Numbered from the stretch's first letter, positions 21,894 to 33,473 are shown. The stretch is DNA of 39,014 nucleotides from Pseudomonadota bacterium (GCA_027364845.1 DAHXOO010000021.1:1-39014), one strand, 5' to 3'. Notes: generated from the letters alone by a model not told the origin. A program made the numbers and translations.

Positions 21894-23108
21894 ATGAGAA
21901 AGCCGATTTACTTGGATTATTCAGCAACGACTCCGGTCGATCCGCGGGTCGCGGAAAAGCTGTGTCGCTATCTGACGGCCGATGGAGAGTTCGGTAATCC
22001 GGCGTCGCGCTCGCACCAGTACGGCTGGCATGCCGAGGAAGCGGTGGAAGAGGCGCGCGCCCACGTGGCGGCGCTGATTGGTGCTGACTCGAAAGAGATC
22101 GTATGGACCTCGGGTGCCACCGAGTCCGACAATCTTGCGATAAAAGGGGCGGCGCATTTCTACCAGGGCAAGGGCAAGCACATTATCACCTGCAAGACCG
22201 AGCACAAGGCGGTTCTCGATACTTGCCGCCAGCTCGAGCGCGAGGGTTTCGAGGTGAGCTACCTGGACCCGGAGCCGAACGTCATGCTCGATCTGGCAAA
22301 GCTCGAAGCGGCGATGCGGCCCGACACGACTGTGGTGTCGGTAATGCACGTCAACAACGAAATCGGAGTCATTCAGGACATCGCCGCGATCGGCAAGCTG
22401 TGCCGGGCGCGCGGTATCGTATTCCACAGCGACGCGGCTCAAAGTGCTGGCAAGGTGCCAATCGACGTCAATGCAATGACCGTCGACCTATTGGCGCTGT
22501 CGGCGCACAAGGTATACGGTCCGAAGGGGATCGGGGCGCTGTATGTGCGCCGCAAGCCGCGCATACGCATCGAGGCGCAGATGCACGGTGGTGGTCACGA
22601 GCGCGGCATGCGATCCGGTACCCTGCCCACGCACCAGATCGTCGGTATGGGCGAAGCGTTCCGGTTAGCCAAGGAAGAGATGGCCGCCGAGACCAGGCGT
22701 ATCCGTAAGCTGCGCGACCGTCTGCTCGATGGATTCAAGAACATCGAAGAGGTTTACGTAAACGGGGATCTGGATCAGCGGGTTGCCGGCAACCTCAATA
22801 TCAGTTTCAACTTTGTCGAAGGCGAGTCGCTGATCATGGCGCTGAAGGACCTCGCGGTGTCATCGGGCTCGGCCTGCACTTCGGCAAGCCTTGAGCCTTC
22901 CTATGTCCTGCGGGCGCTGGGGCGCAATGATGAGCTTGCGCACAGTTCCATCCGTTTCACCCTCGGCCGTTTTACGACCGAGGAGGATGTTGACTACACG
23001 ATCAAGCTCGTGAAAGAGAAAATTGGTAAACTGCGCGAGCTTTCGCCGCTGTGGGAGATGCACAAGGATGGTATCGACCTGAGCACGGTGCAGTGGGCCG
23101 CCCACTGA
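21894..23108 (+). CDS. iscS: Cysteine desulfurase IscS
   Basis: A 404-residue PLP enzyme, the same length as E. coli IscS, starting [20 protein letters not shown] at ATG 21894 with ggag upstream. PLP-site features are [29 protein letters not shown] and the Schiff-base Lys in [14 protein letters not shown] (about residue 206). The mobile catalytic Cys is in [18 protein letters not shown] (about 328). It removes sulfur from cysteine and hands persulfide to IscU and to TusA-type carriers, so the TusA encoded elsewhere in this window could be a client. An upstream in-frame start at 21858 is not conserved. Confidence 0.97.
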   Translation: MRKPIYLDYSATTPVDPRVAEKLCRYLTADGEFGNPASRSHQYGWHAEEAVEEARAHVAALIGADSKEIVWTSGATESDNLAIKGAAHFYQGKGKHIITCKTEHKAVLDTCRQLEREGFEVSYLDPEPNVMLDLAKLEAAMRPDTTVVSVMHVNNEIGVIQDIAAIGKLCRARGIVFHSDAAQSAGKVPIDVNAMTVDLLALSAHKVYGPKGIGALYVRRKPRIRIEAQMHGGGHERGMRSGTLPTHQIVGMGEAFRLAKEEMAAETRRIRKLRDRLLDGFKNIEEVYVNGDLDQRVAGNLNISFNFVEGESLIMALKDLAVSSGSACTSASLEPSYVLRALGRNDELAHSSIRFTLGRFTTEEDVDYTIKLVKEKIGKLRELSPLWEMHKDGIDLSTVQWAAH

Positions 23109-23165
23109 CCACGGATAAGGCGGATGACTGCGAAATACGGGTTGTTTTGACGAGGAGCAACGAAA

Positions 23166-23579
23166 ATGGCTTACAGCAACAAAGTATTGGATCACTATGA
23201 GAATCCACGTAACGTGGGTTCCTTTGACAAGTCCGACGATTCAGTGGGCACCGGCATGGTTGGCGCTCCGGCCTGCGGCGATGTCATGAAGCTCCAGATC
23301 AAGGTCAATGAGCAGGGAATCATCGAGGACGCGAAATTCAAGACCTACGGGTGCGGTTCAGCGATCGCCTCGAGCTCGCTGCTCACGGAATGGGTCAAAG
23401 GCAAGAGCCTGGAAGATGCCGGCAAGATCAAGAATACGCAGATTGCTGAGGAGCTGGCTCTGCCGCCCGTGAAGATCCACTGCTCGGTGCTCGCGGAAGA
23501 TGCAATCAAGGCGGCTATTGCGGATTACCGCAAGAAGAGCACCTCCCGGGACGGCAGCCGGGAAGCGTCGGCCGCCTAG
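23166..23579 (+). CDS. iscU: Iron-sulfur scaffold IscU
   Basis: A 137-residue scaffold beginning [20 protein letters not shown]. Cluster-assembly residues are Cys37 and Asp39 (GAPACGDVM), Cys63 (TYGCGSAIA), His105 and Cys106 ([10 protein letters not shown]). The HscA recognition motif LPPVK is at 99-103. It builds [2Fe-2S] clusters on IscS-derived sulfur and releases them through HscA-HscB. The C-terminal tail ([15 protein letters not shown]) is slightly longer and more polar than in E. coli. The ribosome site gagg lies close upstream. Confidence 0.97.
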   Translation: MAYSNKVLDHYENPRNVGSFDKSDDSVGTGMVGAPACGDVMKLQIKVNEQGIIEDAKFKTYGCGSAIASSSLLTEWVKGKSLEDAGKIKNTQIAEELALPPVKIHCSVLAEDAIKAAIADYRKKSTSRDGSREASAA

Positions 23580-23608
23580 GCAGTCAAAGACGGAGGCTTG
23601 ATCGAACT

Positions 23609-23932
23609 ATGTCTATTACCATGACTGAACGGGCCGCCGAACACGTGCGCAAGTCGCTCGTGCACCGCGGCAAGGGCGAGGGGCTGCGCCTAGGCGTGCG
23701 CACCTCGGGCTGTTCCGGCAAGGCCTATGTGCTGGAGTTCGCGGATTCCATACAGCCGGATGACCAGGTGTTCGAGCATCACGGCGTGAAGGTCATCGTT
23801 GACCAGAAGAGCCTAGCGTTTCTCGATGGAACCGAGCTTGATTACGGCAAGGAAGGTCTGAACGAGGGGTTCAAGTTCACCAACCCGAACGTCAAGGGTG
23901 AGTGTGGCTGCGGGGAAAGTTTCACGGTCTGA
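23609..23932 (+). CDS. iscA: A-type iron-sulfur carrier IscA
   Basis: A 107-residue protein with the three invariant Cys of A-type carriers: Cys35 in [14 protein letters not shown], and Cys99 and Cys101 in [12 protein letters not shown]. It accepts clusters from the IscU machinery and passes them to [4Fe-4S] target proteins such as IspG. Placement between iscU and hscB in the isc order supports IscA over ErpA. Confidence 0.96.
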   Translation: MSITMTERAAEHVRKSLVHRGKGEGLRLGVRTSGCSGKAYVLEFADSIQPDDQVFEHHGVKVIVDQKSLAFLDGTELDYGKEGLNEGFKFTNPNVKGECGCGESFTV

Positions 23933-23956
23933 CGCCGGCGGGAGCGGTGCAAGGCG

Positions 23957-24484
23957 ATGCAGGCCAATGTGGAGAAAAATTTTTTCGAGCTTTTTGGTTT
24001 GCCGGTAGGTTTCGATGTGGACGCGGCGGATCTTGCCACCCGCTACCGCGATCTGCAGCGCCGCTTCCATCCTGACCGGTATGCGAACGCGACCGACGCA
24101 GAGCGCCGGCTGTCGCTGCAAATCGCTGCCCAGATCAACCAGGGTTTTCAGACATTGAAGGAGCCGCTGTCGCGCGGGCGCTACCTGCTTGCGCTGCGCG
24201 GCGTGAGCACCGACGAGGAGACCGATACCAGCATGGATCCGGAATTCCTGGTCGAGCAGATGGAATTGCGCGAGAGCCTGGATGAAGCACGCCATTCGCC
24301 GCCGCGCCGCGAGCAGTTGGCGCGGGAGGTCGATGCACTGCTGCGTACCCGGACCGAGTTCTTGGGACGCAGCTTCGCTGGCGGCGACTCCGAGGCGCTG
24401 TTGCGCGCGCGAGAGCTGGTGAGGGAAATGCAGTTTCTCAAGAAACTTGCGCGTGCAATCGAAGATCTGGAGGAGGCTGATTAG
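23957..24484 (+). CDS. hscB: Co-chaperone HscB
   Basis: A 175-residue J-domain protein. The N-terminal J-domain (FFELFGLPVGFDVDAADLAT) carries the HPD motif at 38-40 (RRFHPDRYAN). The C-terminal three-helix domain (DPEFLVEQMELRESLDEARH onward) binds IscU. It delivers IscU to HscA and stimulates its ATPase. hscA starts 61 bases after its stop. Confidence 0.96.
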   Translation: MQANVEKNFFELFGLPVGFDVDAADLATRYRDLQRRFHPDRYANATDAERRLSLQIAAQINQGFQTLKEPLSRGRYLLALRGVSTDEETDTSMDPEFLVEQMELRESLDEARHSPPRREQLAREVDALLRTRTEFLGRSFAGGDSEALLRARELVREMQFLKKLARAIEDLEEAD

Positions 24485-24545
24485 GATCGTTTGCCCCGGC
24501 CCCTGGCTTGTGAACGGCGACCTCAGCCCCATTTGAAGAGTCACT

Positions 24546-26420
24546 ATGGCATTACTCCAGATCAGCGAACCCGGCCAATCCACGGCACCGCACCTGCATC
24601 GCCTCGCAGTGGGCATAGACCTTGGTACGACCAACTCTCTCGTCGCCTCCGTCCGCAGTGGCATTGCCGATACGCTAGCGGACGGTGAAGGTCGCCACCT
24701 CCTGCCATCGGTGGTGCGCTACTTGAAGGGTGCCGATCCTGTCGTCGGGGATGTGGCCCTCGCGGCTGCCGCCGACGATCCGCTCAACACCATCGCATCA
24801 GTGAAGCGCATCATGGGGCGGGGGATCGATGACGTGAAAACACTGGGTGGGACACTGCCTTACGAGTTTGCGCCAGGCGAGAGCGGGATGCCGCGCATTT
24901 GCACTGCCGCAGGTCTCTACAGTCCGGTGGAAGTTTCCGCCGAGATCCTCAGGTCCCTGAAGCGGCGCGCCGAGGCCAGCCTTGGGGGAGACCTGAGCGG
25001 TGTGGTCATCACCGTTCCGGCATATTTCGACGACTCTCAGCGCCAGGCGACCAAGGATGCGGGCCGGCTTGCGGGATTGCCGGTACTGCGACTGTTGAAC
25101 GAACCAACTGCTGCGGCCGTCGCCTATGGTCTGGACAGGAAGGCCGAAGGGGTCTTCGCAATCTATGATCTCGGCGGTGGTACCTTCGACATATCCATTT
25201 TGCGGCTCAATCGTGGGGTTTTCGAGGTGCTTGCCACTGCCGGCGACTCAGCGCTGGGCGGCGACGACATGGACCATGCAATCGCCGACTGGATGCTGCG
25301 GCAGGCGGGCGTGGGAGTCTCCGGCGACCCGCACGGTGCACGCCGTGCGCTGCGCGATGCGCGTGCGGCGAAACATGTGCTTTCGCAGAGTGCGCAAGCC
25401 GCGGTGTGTGTGACGCGTCCGGATGGCTCGGTATGGCACGGCACGCTGGCGCGTGCTGAGTTCGACGCGCTGGTCAACCCGATCATCGAGCGCACCGTAG
25501 CTCCCTGCCGGCGGGTCATGCGCGATGCCGCTATCACCGCCGCCGACATATCGGAAGTCGTCCTGGTCGGCGGTTCTACCCGCATGCCGCGCGTGCGCGA
25601 GCGTGCGGCCACAATTTTCTGTCGCACACCGCTCACCGATATCGACCCGGACAGGGTGGTAGCGATCGGCGCAGCGATCCAGGCCGATATCCTGATCGGC
25701 AACAAGCCGTCGGACGAGATGCTGTTGCTCGACGTCATTCCCCTGTCCCTCGGCATCGAAATTATGGGGGGTATGGTCGAAAAGATCATCGCACGCAACT
25801 CGACCATTCCGATCGCGAAAGCCCAGGACTTCACGACGTTCAAGGACGGGCAGACCGCCATGGCAATCCATGTGGTGCAGGGCGACCGCGAGCTGGTTTC
25901 GGACTGTCGGTCGCTCGCGCGCTTCGAGTTACGCGGCATTCCTCCGATGGTCGCTGGAGCCGGGCGCATACGTGTGACTTTTCAGATTGATGCCGACGGG
26001 CTGCTGAGCGTGTCAGCCCAGGAGCAGACCAGCGGTGCGGCGAGCAGCGTGGTCGTCAAGCCCTCGTACGGCCTGTCGGACGCGGAGATCGAGCGTATGC
26101 TGCGCGATTCCATCGTGCACGCACGCGAAGACAACGATGCGCGCAATCTGCGTGAACAGCAGGTTGATGCCGACCGTGTTGTCGCTGCCTTGGAGAGCGC
26201 TCTTGCGGCCGACGGTGATGCGCTGTTGTCGGCGGCAGAGCGTCTGGAGATAGAACACAAACTTTCTCTGCTCAGATCGGTGCGTGACGGCACCGATGTC
26301 GCGTGCATACGGGACGGCATCGACACGCTCGACCGTGCAACCCGCGAGTTCGCGGCGCGGCGCATGGATGCCGGAATACGCAAGGCGCTGTCGGGACACC
26401 GGCTGGATGAGTTCGGTTAG
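24546..26420 (+). CDS. hscA: Hsp70-type chaperone HscA
   Basis: A 624-residue Hsp70 homologue. ATPase motifs are [19 protein letters not shown] near residue 22, [54 protein letters not shown] and [15 protein letters not shown]. The linker [20 protein letters not shown] leads into the peptide-binding domain. HscA recognises LPPVK on IscU and drives cluster transfer using ATP. Length agrees with E. coli HscA (616). The fdx start lies 10 bases after its stop. Confidence 0.97.
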   Translation: MALLQISEPGQSTAPHLHRLAVGIDLGTTNSLVASVRSGIADTLADGEGRHLLPSVVRYLKGADPVVGDVALAAAADDPLNTIASVKRIMGRGIDDVKTLGGTLPYEFAPGESGMPRICTAAGLYSPVEVSAEILRSLKRRAEASLGGDLSGVVITVPAYFDDSQRQATKDAGRLAGLPVLRLLNEPTAAAVAYGLDRKAEGVFAIYDLGGGTFDISILRLNRGVFEVLATAGDSALGGDDMDHAIADWMLRQAGVGVSGDPHGARRALRDARAAKHVLSQSAQAAVCVTRPDGSVWHGTLARAEFDALVNPIIERTVAPCRRVMRDAAITAADISEVVLVGGSTRMPRVRERAATIFCRTPLTDIDPDRVVAIGAAIQADILIGNKPSDEMLLLDVIPLSLGIEIMGGMVEKIIARNSTIPIAKAQDFTTFKDGQTAMAIHVVQGDRELVSDCRSLARFELRGIPPMVAGAGRIRVTFQIDADGLLSVSAQEQTSGAASSVVVKPSYGLSDAEIERMLRDSIVHAREDNDARNLREQQVDADRVVAALESALAADGDALLSAAERLEIEHKLSLLRSVRDGTDVACIRDGIDTLDRATREFAARRMDAGIRKALSGHRLDEFG

Positions 26421-26430
26421 GCCGCGCCCG

Positions 26431-26769
26431 ATGCCCAGGATCATTTTCCTGCCTCATGCGGAGATCTGCCCGCAGGGAGCTACCATTGAGGCGGTCCCCG
26501 GAACCAGTATCTGCGACGCGGCGCTCAATGCCGGCATCCATATCGAACATGCCTGCGAAAAGGCTTGCGCCTGCACCACCTGTCACGTGATCGTGCGCCG
26601 CGGTTTCGACTCGCTGGAGCCGGCCGAGGACAAGGAGGAGGATCTTCTGGACAAGGCCTGGGGTCTGGAGCCGCAGTCGAGGCTCAGCTGCCAGGCGAAG
26701 GTTGCCGATGAAGAAATGGTGATCGAAATTCCCAAATACACCATTAATATGGTGGCCGAAAAGTCTTGA
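26431..26769 (+). CDS. fdx: [2Fe-2S] ferredoxin of the isc operon
   Basis: A 112-residue adrenodoxin-type ferredoxin from ATG 26431. Ligands are Cys42, Cys48 and Cys51 in HACEKACACTTCHVIV, and Cys87 in SRLSCQAKV. The C-terminus VIEIPKYTINMVAEK is characteristic of isc ferredoxins. It supplies electrons for cluster formation on IscU, for example to reduce persulfide. The longer open frame starting at 26284 overlaps hscA and is rejected. Confidence 0.97.
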   Translation: MPRIIFLPHAEICPQGATIEAVPGTSICDAALNAGIHIEHACEKACACTTCHVIVRRGFDSLEPAEDKEEDLLDKAWGLEPQSRLSCQAKVADEEMVIEIPKYTINMVAEKS

Positions 26770-26781
26770 GCGAGGGCGACC

Positions 26782-26985
26782 ATGAGCCTTAAGTGGACGG
26801 ACAGCCGGGAAATTGCCATGGCCTTGAGTGACAAATACCCGGACGTGGATCCGAGGCATGTCCGGTTTACGGATCTGATGACCTGGATCCAGGGGCTTGA
26901 GGAGTTTGACGATGCCGCTGAGCGCTGCGGCGAGCGCATCCTCGAAGCCATACAGATGGCCTGGATCGAGGAAACCAGCAGCTGA
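26782..26985 (+). CDS. iscX: IscX, small acidic isc accessory protein
   Basis: A 67-residue protein, MSLKWTDSREIAMALSDKYP followed by DVDPRHVRFTDLMTWIQGLE, with the family motif. It binds IscS and iron and tunes the rate of cluster assembly. It ends the isc operon, 12 bases after fdx. A gap of 130 bases to ndk probably includes a new promoter. Confidence 0.95.
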   Translation: MSLKWTDSREIAMALSDKYPDVDPRHVRFTDLMTWIQGLEEFDDAAERCGERILEAIQMAWIEETSS

Positions 26986-27115
26986 GCCAGGTTTCGTTGT
27001 GCGTGCGGCGGCAAACCGTTAAACTACGAAATTCAAACGCTTAAGGGTGGAGGAGTGTGCCGCTTTCGGCATCGCGCCAGCCTTTGGGCGGCAACCTAAC
27101 CGGATGGATTGTTAG

Positions 27116-27547
27116 ATGGTTCTCGAACGCACCCTTTCAATAGTCAAACCCGACGCAGTCGCGAAAAACTTCATCGGCGAAATCTACGCCCGTTTTGAGA
27201 AAGCGGGCCTGCGGATTGTGGCGGCAAAGATGCTGCATCTTACCCGCAGCCAAGCTGAAGGCTTTTATGCAGTCCACAGGGAACGTCCCTTTTTCAAGGA
27301 CCTCGTGCATTTCATGATTTCCGGCCCCGTCATGGTGCAGGTTTTGGAAGGGGAGGGCGCAATTCAGAAGAACCGCGACATCATGGGTGCCACCAACCCC
27401 AAGAACGCTGCCTCCGGAACCGTGCGCGCCGATTTCGCCACGAGTGTCGAGGAAAATGCCGTTCACGGTTCGGACGGTCCGGATACCGCCCGGGCGGAAA
27501 TCGGCTATTTTTTCAGCGCCATGGAGCTGTGCGTGCGCACCCGCTGA
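27116..27547 (+). CDS. ndk: Nucleoside diphosphate kinase
   Basis: A 143-residue enzyme. It begins [20 protein letters not shown], and the phospho-accepting His is in [20 protein letters not shown] (about residue 117). ATP-site residues lie in [18 protein letters not shown]. It balances NTP and dNTP pools by transferring the gamma phosphate through a phosphohistidine. No strong ribosome site precedes ATG 27116. rlmN begins 8 bases after the stop, the usual gammaproteobacterial pairing. Confidence 0.97.
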   Translation: MVLERTLSIVKPDAVAKNFIGEIYARFEKAGLRIVAAKMLHLTRSQAEGFYAVHRERPFFKDLVHFMISGPVMVQVLEGEGAIQKNRDIMGATNPKNAASGTVRADFATSVEENAVHGSDGPDTARAEIGYFFSAMELCVRTR

Positions 27548-27555
27548 GAAGGATC

Positions 27556-28659
27556 GTGGCGACCCAGGCAAAAACCAACCTCTTCGGGCTCGATCCGCGA
27601 GCGATGCGCGAGTTTTTCGTGGGAATGGGCGAAAAGCCGTTCCGGGCCGCGCAGGTGCTGCAGTGGATCCATCACTACGGTGTCGACAATTTCGATGCCA
27701 TGACTAACGTCGGCCGCACGCTGCGCCAGCGTCTTGCCGATGTTGCTCAGGTCGTGGCACCGCAGATCGTGCTCGATCGCGAGGCGGCGGACGGCACTCG
27801 CAAGTGGTTGCTGCGGCTGGCTGATGGCAACTGCATCGAAACCGTGTTCATTCCCGAGGAGGGGCGCGGCACTCTGTGTGTATCGTCCCAGGTCGGTTGC
27901 ATTCTGAACTGTACCTTCTGCGCCACAGGGCATCAGGGTTTCAACCGCAATCTCGAGGCCGACGAGATCATCGCCCAGCTTTGGGTGGCCAACCGTGCGC
28001 TCGGCCGCGATCCCAAGGGACAGCGGCTTATCACGAACGTCGTCATGATGGGAATGGGCGAACCGCTGCTCAATTTCGACAACGTCGTGGCAGCCATGCA
28101 CCTCATGCTCGACGATATGGCCTACGGGTTGTCCAAGCGCCGAGTTACGCTCAGCACTGCAGGCGTGGTGCCAGCCATCGATCGGCTGCGGGAAACATGT
28201 CATGTAAGCCTGGCGGTATCGCTGCATGCCCCGAACGACGTACTGCGTGACGAACTCGTACCGCTTAACCGCAAGTACCCGATAGCCGGGCTGCTCGACG
28301 CCTGTCGGCGGTATGTTGCCGGGGAGGGTCGACGACGCGTGACCTTCGAGTACGTGATGCTCGCCGGTGTTAATGACAGCGCCCAGCAGGCGCGCGAGCT
28401 AGCGCGGCTGCTGGCAGATGTCCCGTCGAAAATCAATCTGATACCCTTCAACCCGTTCCCAGCGAGCACCTATGCGCGATCCGATCGGCCGACCATAGAC
28501 CGCTTCCGCGACATACTGATGAACGCAGGTCTGATGACGGTAACGCGCAGGACCCGGGGCGAGGACATCGATGCCGCCTGCGGCCAGCTTGCCGGTCGCA
28601 TCGAGGACCGCACGCGGCGTTCGCTGCGTCCTAGACAAAGTAGCGAGTACAGCCAATGA
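27556..28659 (+). CDS. rlmN: Dual-specificity RNA methyltransferase RlmN
   Basis: A 367-residue radical-SAM enzyme starting at GTG 27556, with gagaagga just upstream. An ATG at 27529 would overlap ndk. The [4Fe-4S]-SAM motif is CxxxCxxC in [20 protein letters not shown]; other family marks are [31 protein letters not shown] and the C-terminal Cys in [13 protein letters not shown] used to form the protein-RNA intermediate. It methylates C2 of A2503 in 23S rRNA and A37 in some tRNAs. As an Fe-S enzyme it benefits from the isc genes upstream. Its stop overlaps the pilW start by four bases. Confidence 0.96.
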   Translation: MATQAKTNLFGLDPRAMREFFVGMGEKPFRAAQVLQWIHHYGVDNFDAMTNVGRTLRQRLADVAQVVAPQIVLDREAADGTRKWLLRLADGNCIETVFIPEEGRGTLCVSSQVGCILNCTFCATGHQGFNRNLEADEIIAQLWVANRALGRDPKGQRLITNVVMMGMGEPLLNFDNVVAAMHLMLDDMAYGLSKRRVTLSTAGVVPAIDRLRETCHVSLAVSLHAPNDVLRDELVPLNRKYPIAGLLDACRRYVAGEGRRRVTFEYVMLAGVNDSAQQARELARLLADVPSKINLIPFNPFPASTYARSDRPTIDRFRDILMNAGLMTVTRRTRGEDIDAACGQLAGRIEDRTRRSLRPRQSSEYSQ

Positions 28660-29417
28660 AGCCGGTAACGCGAGGTATCGCCGCAGTTGCGTTCAGCCTC
28701 TTGCTGGGCGCATGTGTTACGGTCCAGCCCAACGGTGCGACCAAGAACAACAAGCAGCTCGTTGCAACCCTCACGCAGCTGGGGGCGGGCTATATGGCGC
28801 GCGGCGAGCTCGATGTGGCGCATCACGAACTGACACACGCGCTGGAGATCGATCCGGACGACTCCCAGGCTAACAACATCATGGGTCTTCTGTATGCACG
28901 GCTGAAAGATGACCGCAAGGCGGAGCAGCATTTCCGCAGGGCGATCTCGTCGCAGCCAGGCAACTCCGACGCCCAGAACAATTATGGTGTTTTCCTGTGC
29001 AACCGTGGGCGGCTCAAGGCCGCCGAGAAGCACTTCAGCCTGGCGCTGGAAAATCCGCTTTATAAGACCCCAGAGCTGGCCAACATGAACGCCGGCATCT
29101 GCTACATGAAAATGCCCGATCCACTGGGTGCCGAGAAGCACTTCCGCGCCGCTCTGGGAATCAAACCCAAACTCCCGCTGGCGTTGTACTATATGGCCAA
29201 AATCACTTTCGACCAGGGGCAGCCGCTACCAGCGCGCGGGTACATCCGGCGCTATTTCAAGGTGGCGCATGATGAGCCCCAGCCGCTGCTGCTGGCAGTT
29301 CGGATTGAGCGTGCCCTCGGCGCACGCAACGCGGCGGCGAGCTACGCACTCAGGCTGCGGAGCCTGTTCCCCGACTCGCCTGAGGCGACGCAGTTGCGTA
29401 CCTTGACCGGGGGATAG
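28656..29417 (+). CDS. pilW: Type IV pilus assembly lipoprotein PilW/PilF
   Basis: A 253-residue lipoprotein. The signal peptide ends in the lipobox LLGAC (Cys20), followed by tandem TPR repeats, e.g. [40 protein letters not shown] and [20 protein letters not shown]. PilW/PilF helps multimerise and localise the secretin PilQ at the outer membrane. ATGA overlap with rlmN indicates translational coupling. A pilus role fits a FimW-like gene elsewhere in the window, although the two are not adjacent. Confidence 0.92.
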   Translation: MKPVTRGIAAVAFSLLLGACVTVQPNGATKNNKQLVATLTQLGAGYMARGELDVAHHELTHALEIDPDDSQANNIMGLLYARLKDDRKAEQHFRRAISSQPGNSDAQNNYGVFLCNRGRLKAAEKHFSLALENPLYKTPELANMNAGICYMKMPDPLGAEKHFRAALGIKPKLPLALYYMAKITFDQGQPLPARGYIRRYFKVAHDEPQPLLLAVRIERALGARNAAASYALRLRSLFPDSPEATQLRTLTGG

Positions 29418-29433
29418 GTTAAAATAGCGCCTT

Positions 29434-30369
29434 ATGGAAACAGAAACGCCTCAGAAGAAATTATCCTCCGGTTTCGGGCCGGGCCCTACGCTTGCCAAGG
29501 CGCGCGAAGGCCTCGGGTTGACGCACGAAGAGGTTGCCGAGCACCTGCGTCTGGCGCCTCGCCAGGTCCAGGCGCTGGAGTCCGATGATTATGATCACCT
29601 GCCGGGACCGACCTACGTTCGCGGCTACCTGCGCAGCTACGCCGAACTTGTCGGTCTTGCCTCCGGTCCGATTCTGGAGGCCTTTGGGCACGTGCCGGCT
29701 GCCAGCAAGGCAGCCGATCTGGGCAGTCTTGCGTCCAAGGAAGAGATCACCAGTCAGCACCGGCACGTCAGGCTGGCGACTTACTTCATGGTTGCGCTTA
29801 TCGTCGCACTCGCGGTGAGCTGGTGGCAGGGGCGTGCGCCTGAACCCAAGCTCAGCCTGGCGCCGGCGCCGGCCTCAGTCCCATCGGCGAATACGGCCGC
29901 TTTGCCGGTTGCCCCCAGTGAAGGGTTGGTGGCGCCGAAGCCGGCGTTCACGGCACTTTCCCCACAAGTTCCGACCGTGACTCCGAAGCCGGCTCACGCC
30001 GGGCCGGTCATCCCAGCCCGCTCCGGCGTCGCGGCCAAGACCGCGCCCCCGGCGACGGCGCTCAAGCCGCTGCAGGTAGTTGTCGCGATGAAGTCCGCAG
30101 CAGGCGCGGTTTCACAGCGGGCGCTGCTGGTACTGCACACGGAGCAAGACTCGTGGGTGGACGTGCGCGATGCGCAGGGCAACAAGCTGCTGTACGAGAC
30201 CGTGCCGGCCGGACGGGTCGTTACGCTCGATGGGGATGCGCCGCTCAAAGTTTTCCTCGGTAATGCCGCCGGTGTGAAGGTTGAGTTCGACGGCAAACCG
30301 TTTGACGTCAGCTCCTATATGCACGGACAGATCGCGCGTTTCACCCTGGGCGTGGCCCGAACCCACTGA
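29434..30369 (+). CDS. rodZ: Cytoskeleton protein RodZ
   Basis: A 311-residue bitopic protein. The N-terminal Xre-type helix-turn-helix is [40 protein letters not shown] and [16 protein letters not shown]. One membrane span ([19 protein letters not shown], about residues 114-132) is followed by a Pro/Ala-rich periplasmic linker and a DUF4115 beta domain ([20 protein letters not shown]). It ties MreB to the membrane and shapes rod cells. ispG begins one base after its stop. Confidence 0.94.
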   Translation: METETPQKKLSSGFGPGPTLAKAREGLGLTHEEVAEHLRLAPRQVQALESDDYDHLPGPTYVRGYLRSYAELVGLASGPILEAFGHVPAASKAADLGSLASKEEITSQHRHVRLATYFMVALIVALAVSWWQGRAPEPKLSLAPAPASVPSANTAALPVAPSEGLVAPKPAFTALSPQVPTVTPKPAHAGPVIPARSGVAAKTAPPATALKPLQVVVAMKSAAGAVSQRALLVLHTEQDSWVDVRDAQGNKLLYETVPAGRVVTLDGDAPLKVFLGNAAGVKVEFDGKPFDVSSYMHGQIARFTLGVARTH

Positions 30370-30370
30370 T

Positions 30371-31504
30371 ATGGACAGCCACAACGCGATCGTGCGGCGC
30401 CAGACACGCCGGATCATGGTAGGCAAGGTGCCGGTGGGCGGCGGTGCTCCGGTCAGCGTTCAGAGCATGACCAACACCGAGACCTGTGACGTCGACGCCA
30501 CGGTTGCCCAGATCCGTGCCCTGGCGCGCGCCGGCGCCGACATCGTGCGTGTCTCGGTTCCGACCATGGATGCCGCCGAGGCATTCGGCCGGATCCGGGC
30601 GCAGGTGGATGTGCCGCTGGTGACAGACATCCATTTTGACTATCGGATCGCGCTGCGGGTGGCGGAACTCGGCGCCGACTGCCTGCGGATCAACCCAGGC
30701 AATATAGGACGCGAAGACCGCGTGCGCCAGGTCGTGGATGCGGCCAGGGCGCGGGGCATCCCGATACGGATCGGGGTCAATGCCGGATCGCTGGAGAAGG
30801 ATCTGCAGAAGAAATACAGTGAGCCAAATTCTGACGCGCTGGTCGAGTCGGCGCTGCGGCACATCGATATCCTGGAGCATCTCGATTTTCACGACTACAA
30901 AGTGAGTGTCAAAGCTTCGGACGTGTTCATGGCCGTACAGGCCTACCGCAAACTTTCCACCCAAACGGAAAATCCCCTGCACTTGGGCATCACCGAGGCC
31001 GGCAGTCTGCGCTCGGGGGCGGTGAAATCCGCTATCGGTCTAGGGATGCTTCTGTCCGAGGGCATTGGGGACACGATACGCGTTTCGCTCGCGGCCGATC
31101 CGGTCGAAGAAGTGAAGGTCGGTTTCGATATCCTGAAAAGCCTCCGCGTCCGCAGTAAGGGCATCAACCTGATAGCTTGTCCGTCCTGTTCGCGCCAGGA
31201 GTTCGACGTCATCGCCACGGTGAACGCGCTGGAGACCCGCCTGGAGGACATTACCGAGCCCATGGACGTCGCCGTCATTGGTTGCGTGGTCAACGGACCG
31301 GGAGAGGCGCGCGAGGCACATGTCGGCCTGGCCGGGGGATCACCGTGCCTGCTATACGTGGATGGCCGGCCCGATCACAAGGTCACGAAGGAGCAGCTTG
31401 TGGACGATCTGGAGCGGGTGATCCGCGCACAGCTGCGCCTGCGTCGTGAATCGGCTGGTGGCGCTGCGGCCGGTCAAGTCCATCCCATCAAGCAAATCGG
31501 CTGA
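30371..31504 (+). CDS. ispG: 4-hydroxy-3-methylbut-2-enyl diphosphate synthase IspG
   Basis: A 377-residue [4Fe-4S] enzyme of the MEP isoprenoid pathway. The N-terminal TIM barrel has [20 protein letters not shown] and [13 protein letters not shown]. Cluster ligands are [10 protein letters not shown] and [16 protein letters not shown], with a Glu in the following helix. It converts methylerythritol cyclodiphosphate to HMBPP with electrons from ferredoxin or flavodoxin; fdxA or fdx here could be the donor. ATG 30371 is chosen because longer frames overlap rodZ. Confidence 0.97.
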   Translation: MDSHNAIVRRQTRRIMVGKVPVGGGAPVSVQSMTNTETCDVDATVAQIRALARAGADIVRVSVPTMDAAEAFGRIRAQVDVPLVTDIHFDYRIALRVAELGADCLRINPGNIGREDRVRQVVDAARARGIPIRIGVNAGSLEKDLQKKYSEPNSDALVESALRHIDILEHLDFHDYKVSVKASDVFMAVQAYRKLSTQTENPLHLGITEAGSLRSGAVKSAIGLGMLLSEGIGDTIRVSLAADPVEEVKVGFDILKSLRVRSKGINLIACPSCSRQEFDVIATVNALETRLEDITEPMDVAVIGCVVNGPGEAREAHVGLAGGSPCLLYVDGRPDHKVTKEQLVDDLERVIRAQLRLRRESAGGAAAGQVHPIKQIG

Positions 31505-31515
31505 GGCGCGTCCCG

Positions 31516-32784
31516 GTGAGTCGGGCCATACAGGCCATTCGCGGGATGAATGATCTTCTGCCCGATGTCCTGGGGCTCTGGCAGCGTGTGGAACAGTGTG
31601 CTGCCGGTACGTTGCGGGCCTACGGCTATCGCGAGATCCGTCTGCCCTTGCTTGAAAAGACCGAACTGTATGTCCGTTCGATCGGCCAGGTCACCGACAT
31701 TGTTGAAAAGGAGATGTACACCTTCGATGACCGCAACGGCGAAAGCCTGAGTCTGCGGCCCGAGGGCACTGCCGGCTGCGTTCGGGCCGGGATCGAAAAC
31801 GGCCTGCTGCACAACCAGATTCAGCGTCTCTGGTATGCCGGACCGATGTTCCGCCATGAGCGCCCGCAGCGCGGCCGCTACCGCCAGTTCCATCAGATCG
31901 GCGTGGAGGCGTTCGGTATGTCGGGGCCGGAACTGGATGCGGAGTTGATCCTGATGAGCGCGCGCCTGTGGCGTGAGCTTGATGTGCACGACGTTGCGTT
32001 GCAGATCAATTCCCTCGGCACGCCGGACTGCCGCGCGCGCTACCGGAAGCTGCTCGTGGACTACTTTGAGGCGCATCGCTCGGTGCTGGACGAGGACAGC
32101 CTGCGCCGTCTGCAAACCAATCCCTTGCGGATTCTCGACAGCAAGAACCCGGCGTTGCAGGGTGTCATCGAGCACGCTCCGAGCCTGGTCGATCACCTCG
32201 ATGCGGAGTCGGCCGGGCATTTCGCGCGTCTGTGTGCGTTGCTGGACGACGCTGGCGTGAAGTACGCCGTCAACCCGCGCCTGGTGCGGGGGCTCGACTA
32301 TTACACGCGCACGGTGTTCGAATGGGTCAGCGCCGCACTCGGTGCGCAGGCGACAGTCTGTGCTGGCGGCCGCTATGACGGCTTGGTGGAGCAGCTCGGG
32401 GGGCGGGCGACGCCCGCGGCAGGTTTCGCGCTCGGCATGGAGCGGCTGGTCGAAATACTGGTAGAGCAGAAGTCGCTGGCGTGCACTGGTGTGCCCCAGC
32501 TCTATCTGGTGCTGCTCGGGGAGGTCGCGCAGCGGCGCGGAGCGCTGCTCGCGGAGCGCTTGCGAGACGATGGGCTTTTTGTCGAATGCGATGCCGCTGG
32601 CGGTTCGCTCAAGAGCCAGTTGAGACGCGCGGATCGCAGTGGGGCGGCCTATGCCGTGCTTATCGGCGATGCTGAACTGAGCGCGGGTCTGGTCAGTATC
32701 AAGGCGTTGCGGGTGGATGAAGTGCAGGAACAGATTTCCGAGCTCAACTTGGCACAGGTACTCAAACAAAGACTGGCGCGCTGA
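31516..32784 (+). CDS. hisS: Histidyl-tRNA synthetase
   Basis: A 422-residue class II aminoacyl-tRNA synthetase starting at GTG 31516 ([16 protein letters not shown]). Motif 2 is [20 protein letters not shown]. Histidine-specific motifs are [15 protein letters not shown] and [14 protein letters not shown]. The C-terminal anticodon domain includes [20 protein letters not shown] and [20 protein letters not shown]. It sits 11 bases after ispG, the conserved ispG-hisS pair. The ribosome site is weak, suggesting coupling. Confidence 0.96.
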   Translation: MSRAIQAIRGMNDLLPDVLGLWQRVEQCAAGTLRAYGYREIRLPLLEKTELYVRSIGQVTDIVEKEMYTFDDRNGESLSLRPEGTAGCVRAGIENGLLHNQIQRLWYAGPMFRHERPQRGRYRQFHQIGVEAFGMSGPELDAELILMSARLWRELDVHDVALQINSLGTPDCRARYRKLLVDYFEAHRSVLDEDSLRRLQTNPLRILDSKNPALQGVIEHAPSLVDHLDAESAGHFARLCALLDDAGVKYAVNPRLVRGLDYYTRTVFEWVSAALGAQATVCAGGRYDGLVEQLGGRATPAAGFALGMERLVEILVEQKSLACTGVPQLYLVLLGEVAQRRGALLAERLRDDGLFVECDAAGGSLKSQLRRADRSGAAYAVLIGDAELSAGLVSIKALRVDEVQEQISELNLAQVLKQRLAR

Positions 32785-32834
32785 CGCAGCTGCGCCACGC
32801 GCATCCCTATCTAGAGAGACGGACGGAGAACAAC

Positions 32835-33473
32835 TTGGAAGCATACGACTCGGACGACCAACTTGAACGGCTCAAGGCCTGGTGGAACAAATACGGCAAC
32901 GCCCTGATTCTCGGGGTGGCGTTCGGCATGGTAGCGCTTGTCGGCACCAGCTACTGGCTGCGCCATCGCACGCTGCGCTCAGATGCGGCCTCGTCGATCT
33001 ATAATGCGATGCTGCAGGAGCTTGCGCAGAAGAATACCACGGCGGCAACCGAGGACGGGCAGCTGATCATCAGCCGATACAGCGCGACGCCCTATGCCGG
33101 CGATGCGGCGTTGGTCCTTGCGCGCCTCAGCCTGGACTCAGGGGATATGAAGGGTGCGCGAGGACACCTGCGATGGGCGATGAGCCATGCGACCACCAGC
33201 GGCGTGCGCAATGCCGCGCGCCTGCGCCTCGCGCGCATTCTGATGCAGAGTGGTGACTTGAGTGCGGCGCTGGTACTGGCGGATAGCAAGGAGCGTGACG
33301 GCTTCGCCTCGGATTACGACGAACTGCGTGGCGACATTTTCGTGGCGCAAGGTCAGAAAAGCGAAGCGCGCCAGGCCTACACGGCGGCGCTCGCCGAGCT
33401 CAGTCCCGCTTCGCCGTATGTGCGCGTCCTCGTGATGAAACTGGATGATCTTGGTCGGGGGGCCGGAAAATGA
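32835..33473 (+). CDS. yfgM: YfgM-type ancillary SecYEG translocon protein
   Basis: A 212-residue protein starting at TTG 32835 after acggaga. It has a short cytoplasmic N-terminus (EAYDSDDQLERLKAWWNKYG), one membrane span (NALILGVAFGMVALVGTSYW) and a periplasmic TPR-like domain. YfgM assists periplasmic chaperone traffic at the Sec translocon. Its end overlaps the bamB start by four bases. Confidence 0.93.
   Translation: MEAYDSDDQLERLKAWWNKYGNALILGVAFGMVALVGTSYWLRHRTLRSDAASSIYNAMLQELAQKNTTAATEDGQLIISRYSATPYAGDAALVLARLSLDSGDMKGARGHLRWAMSHATTSGVRNAARLRLARILMQSGDLSAALVLADSKERDGFASDYDELRGDIFVAQGQKSEARQAYTAALAELSPASPYVRVLVMKLDDLGRGAGK

Noticed and set aside
26986-27115. Terminator after iscX
   Set aside because: The ggttt/aaacc arms near 26992 and 27013 can pair, but no T-run follows and the stem is only five bases.
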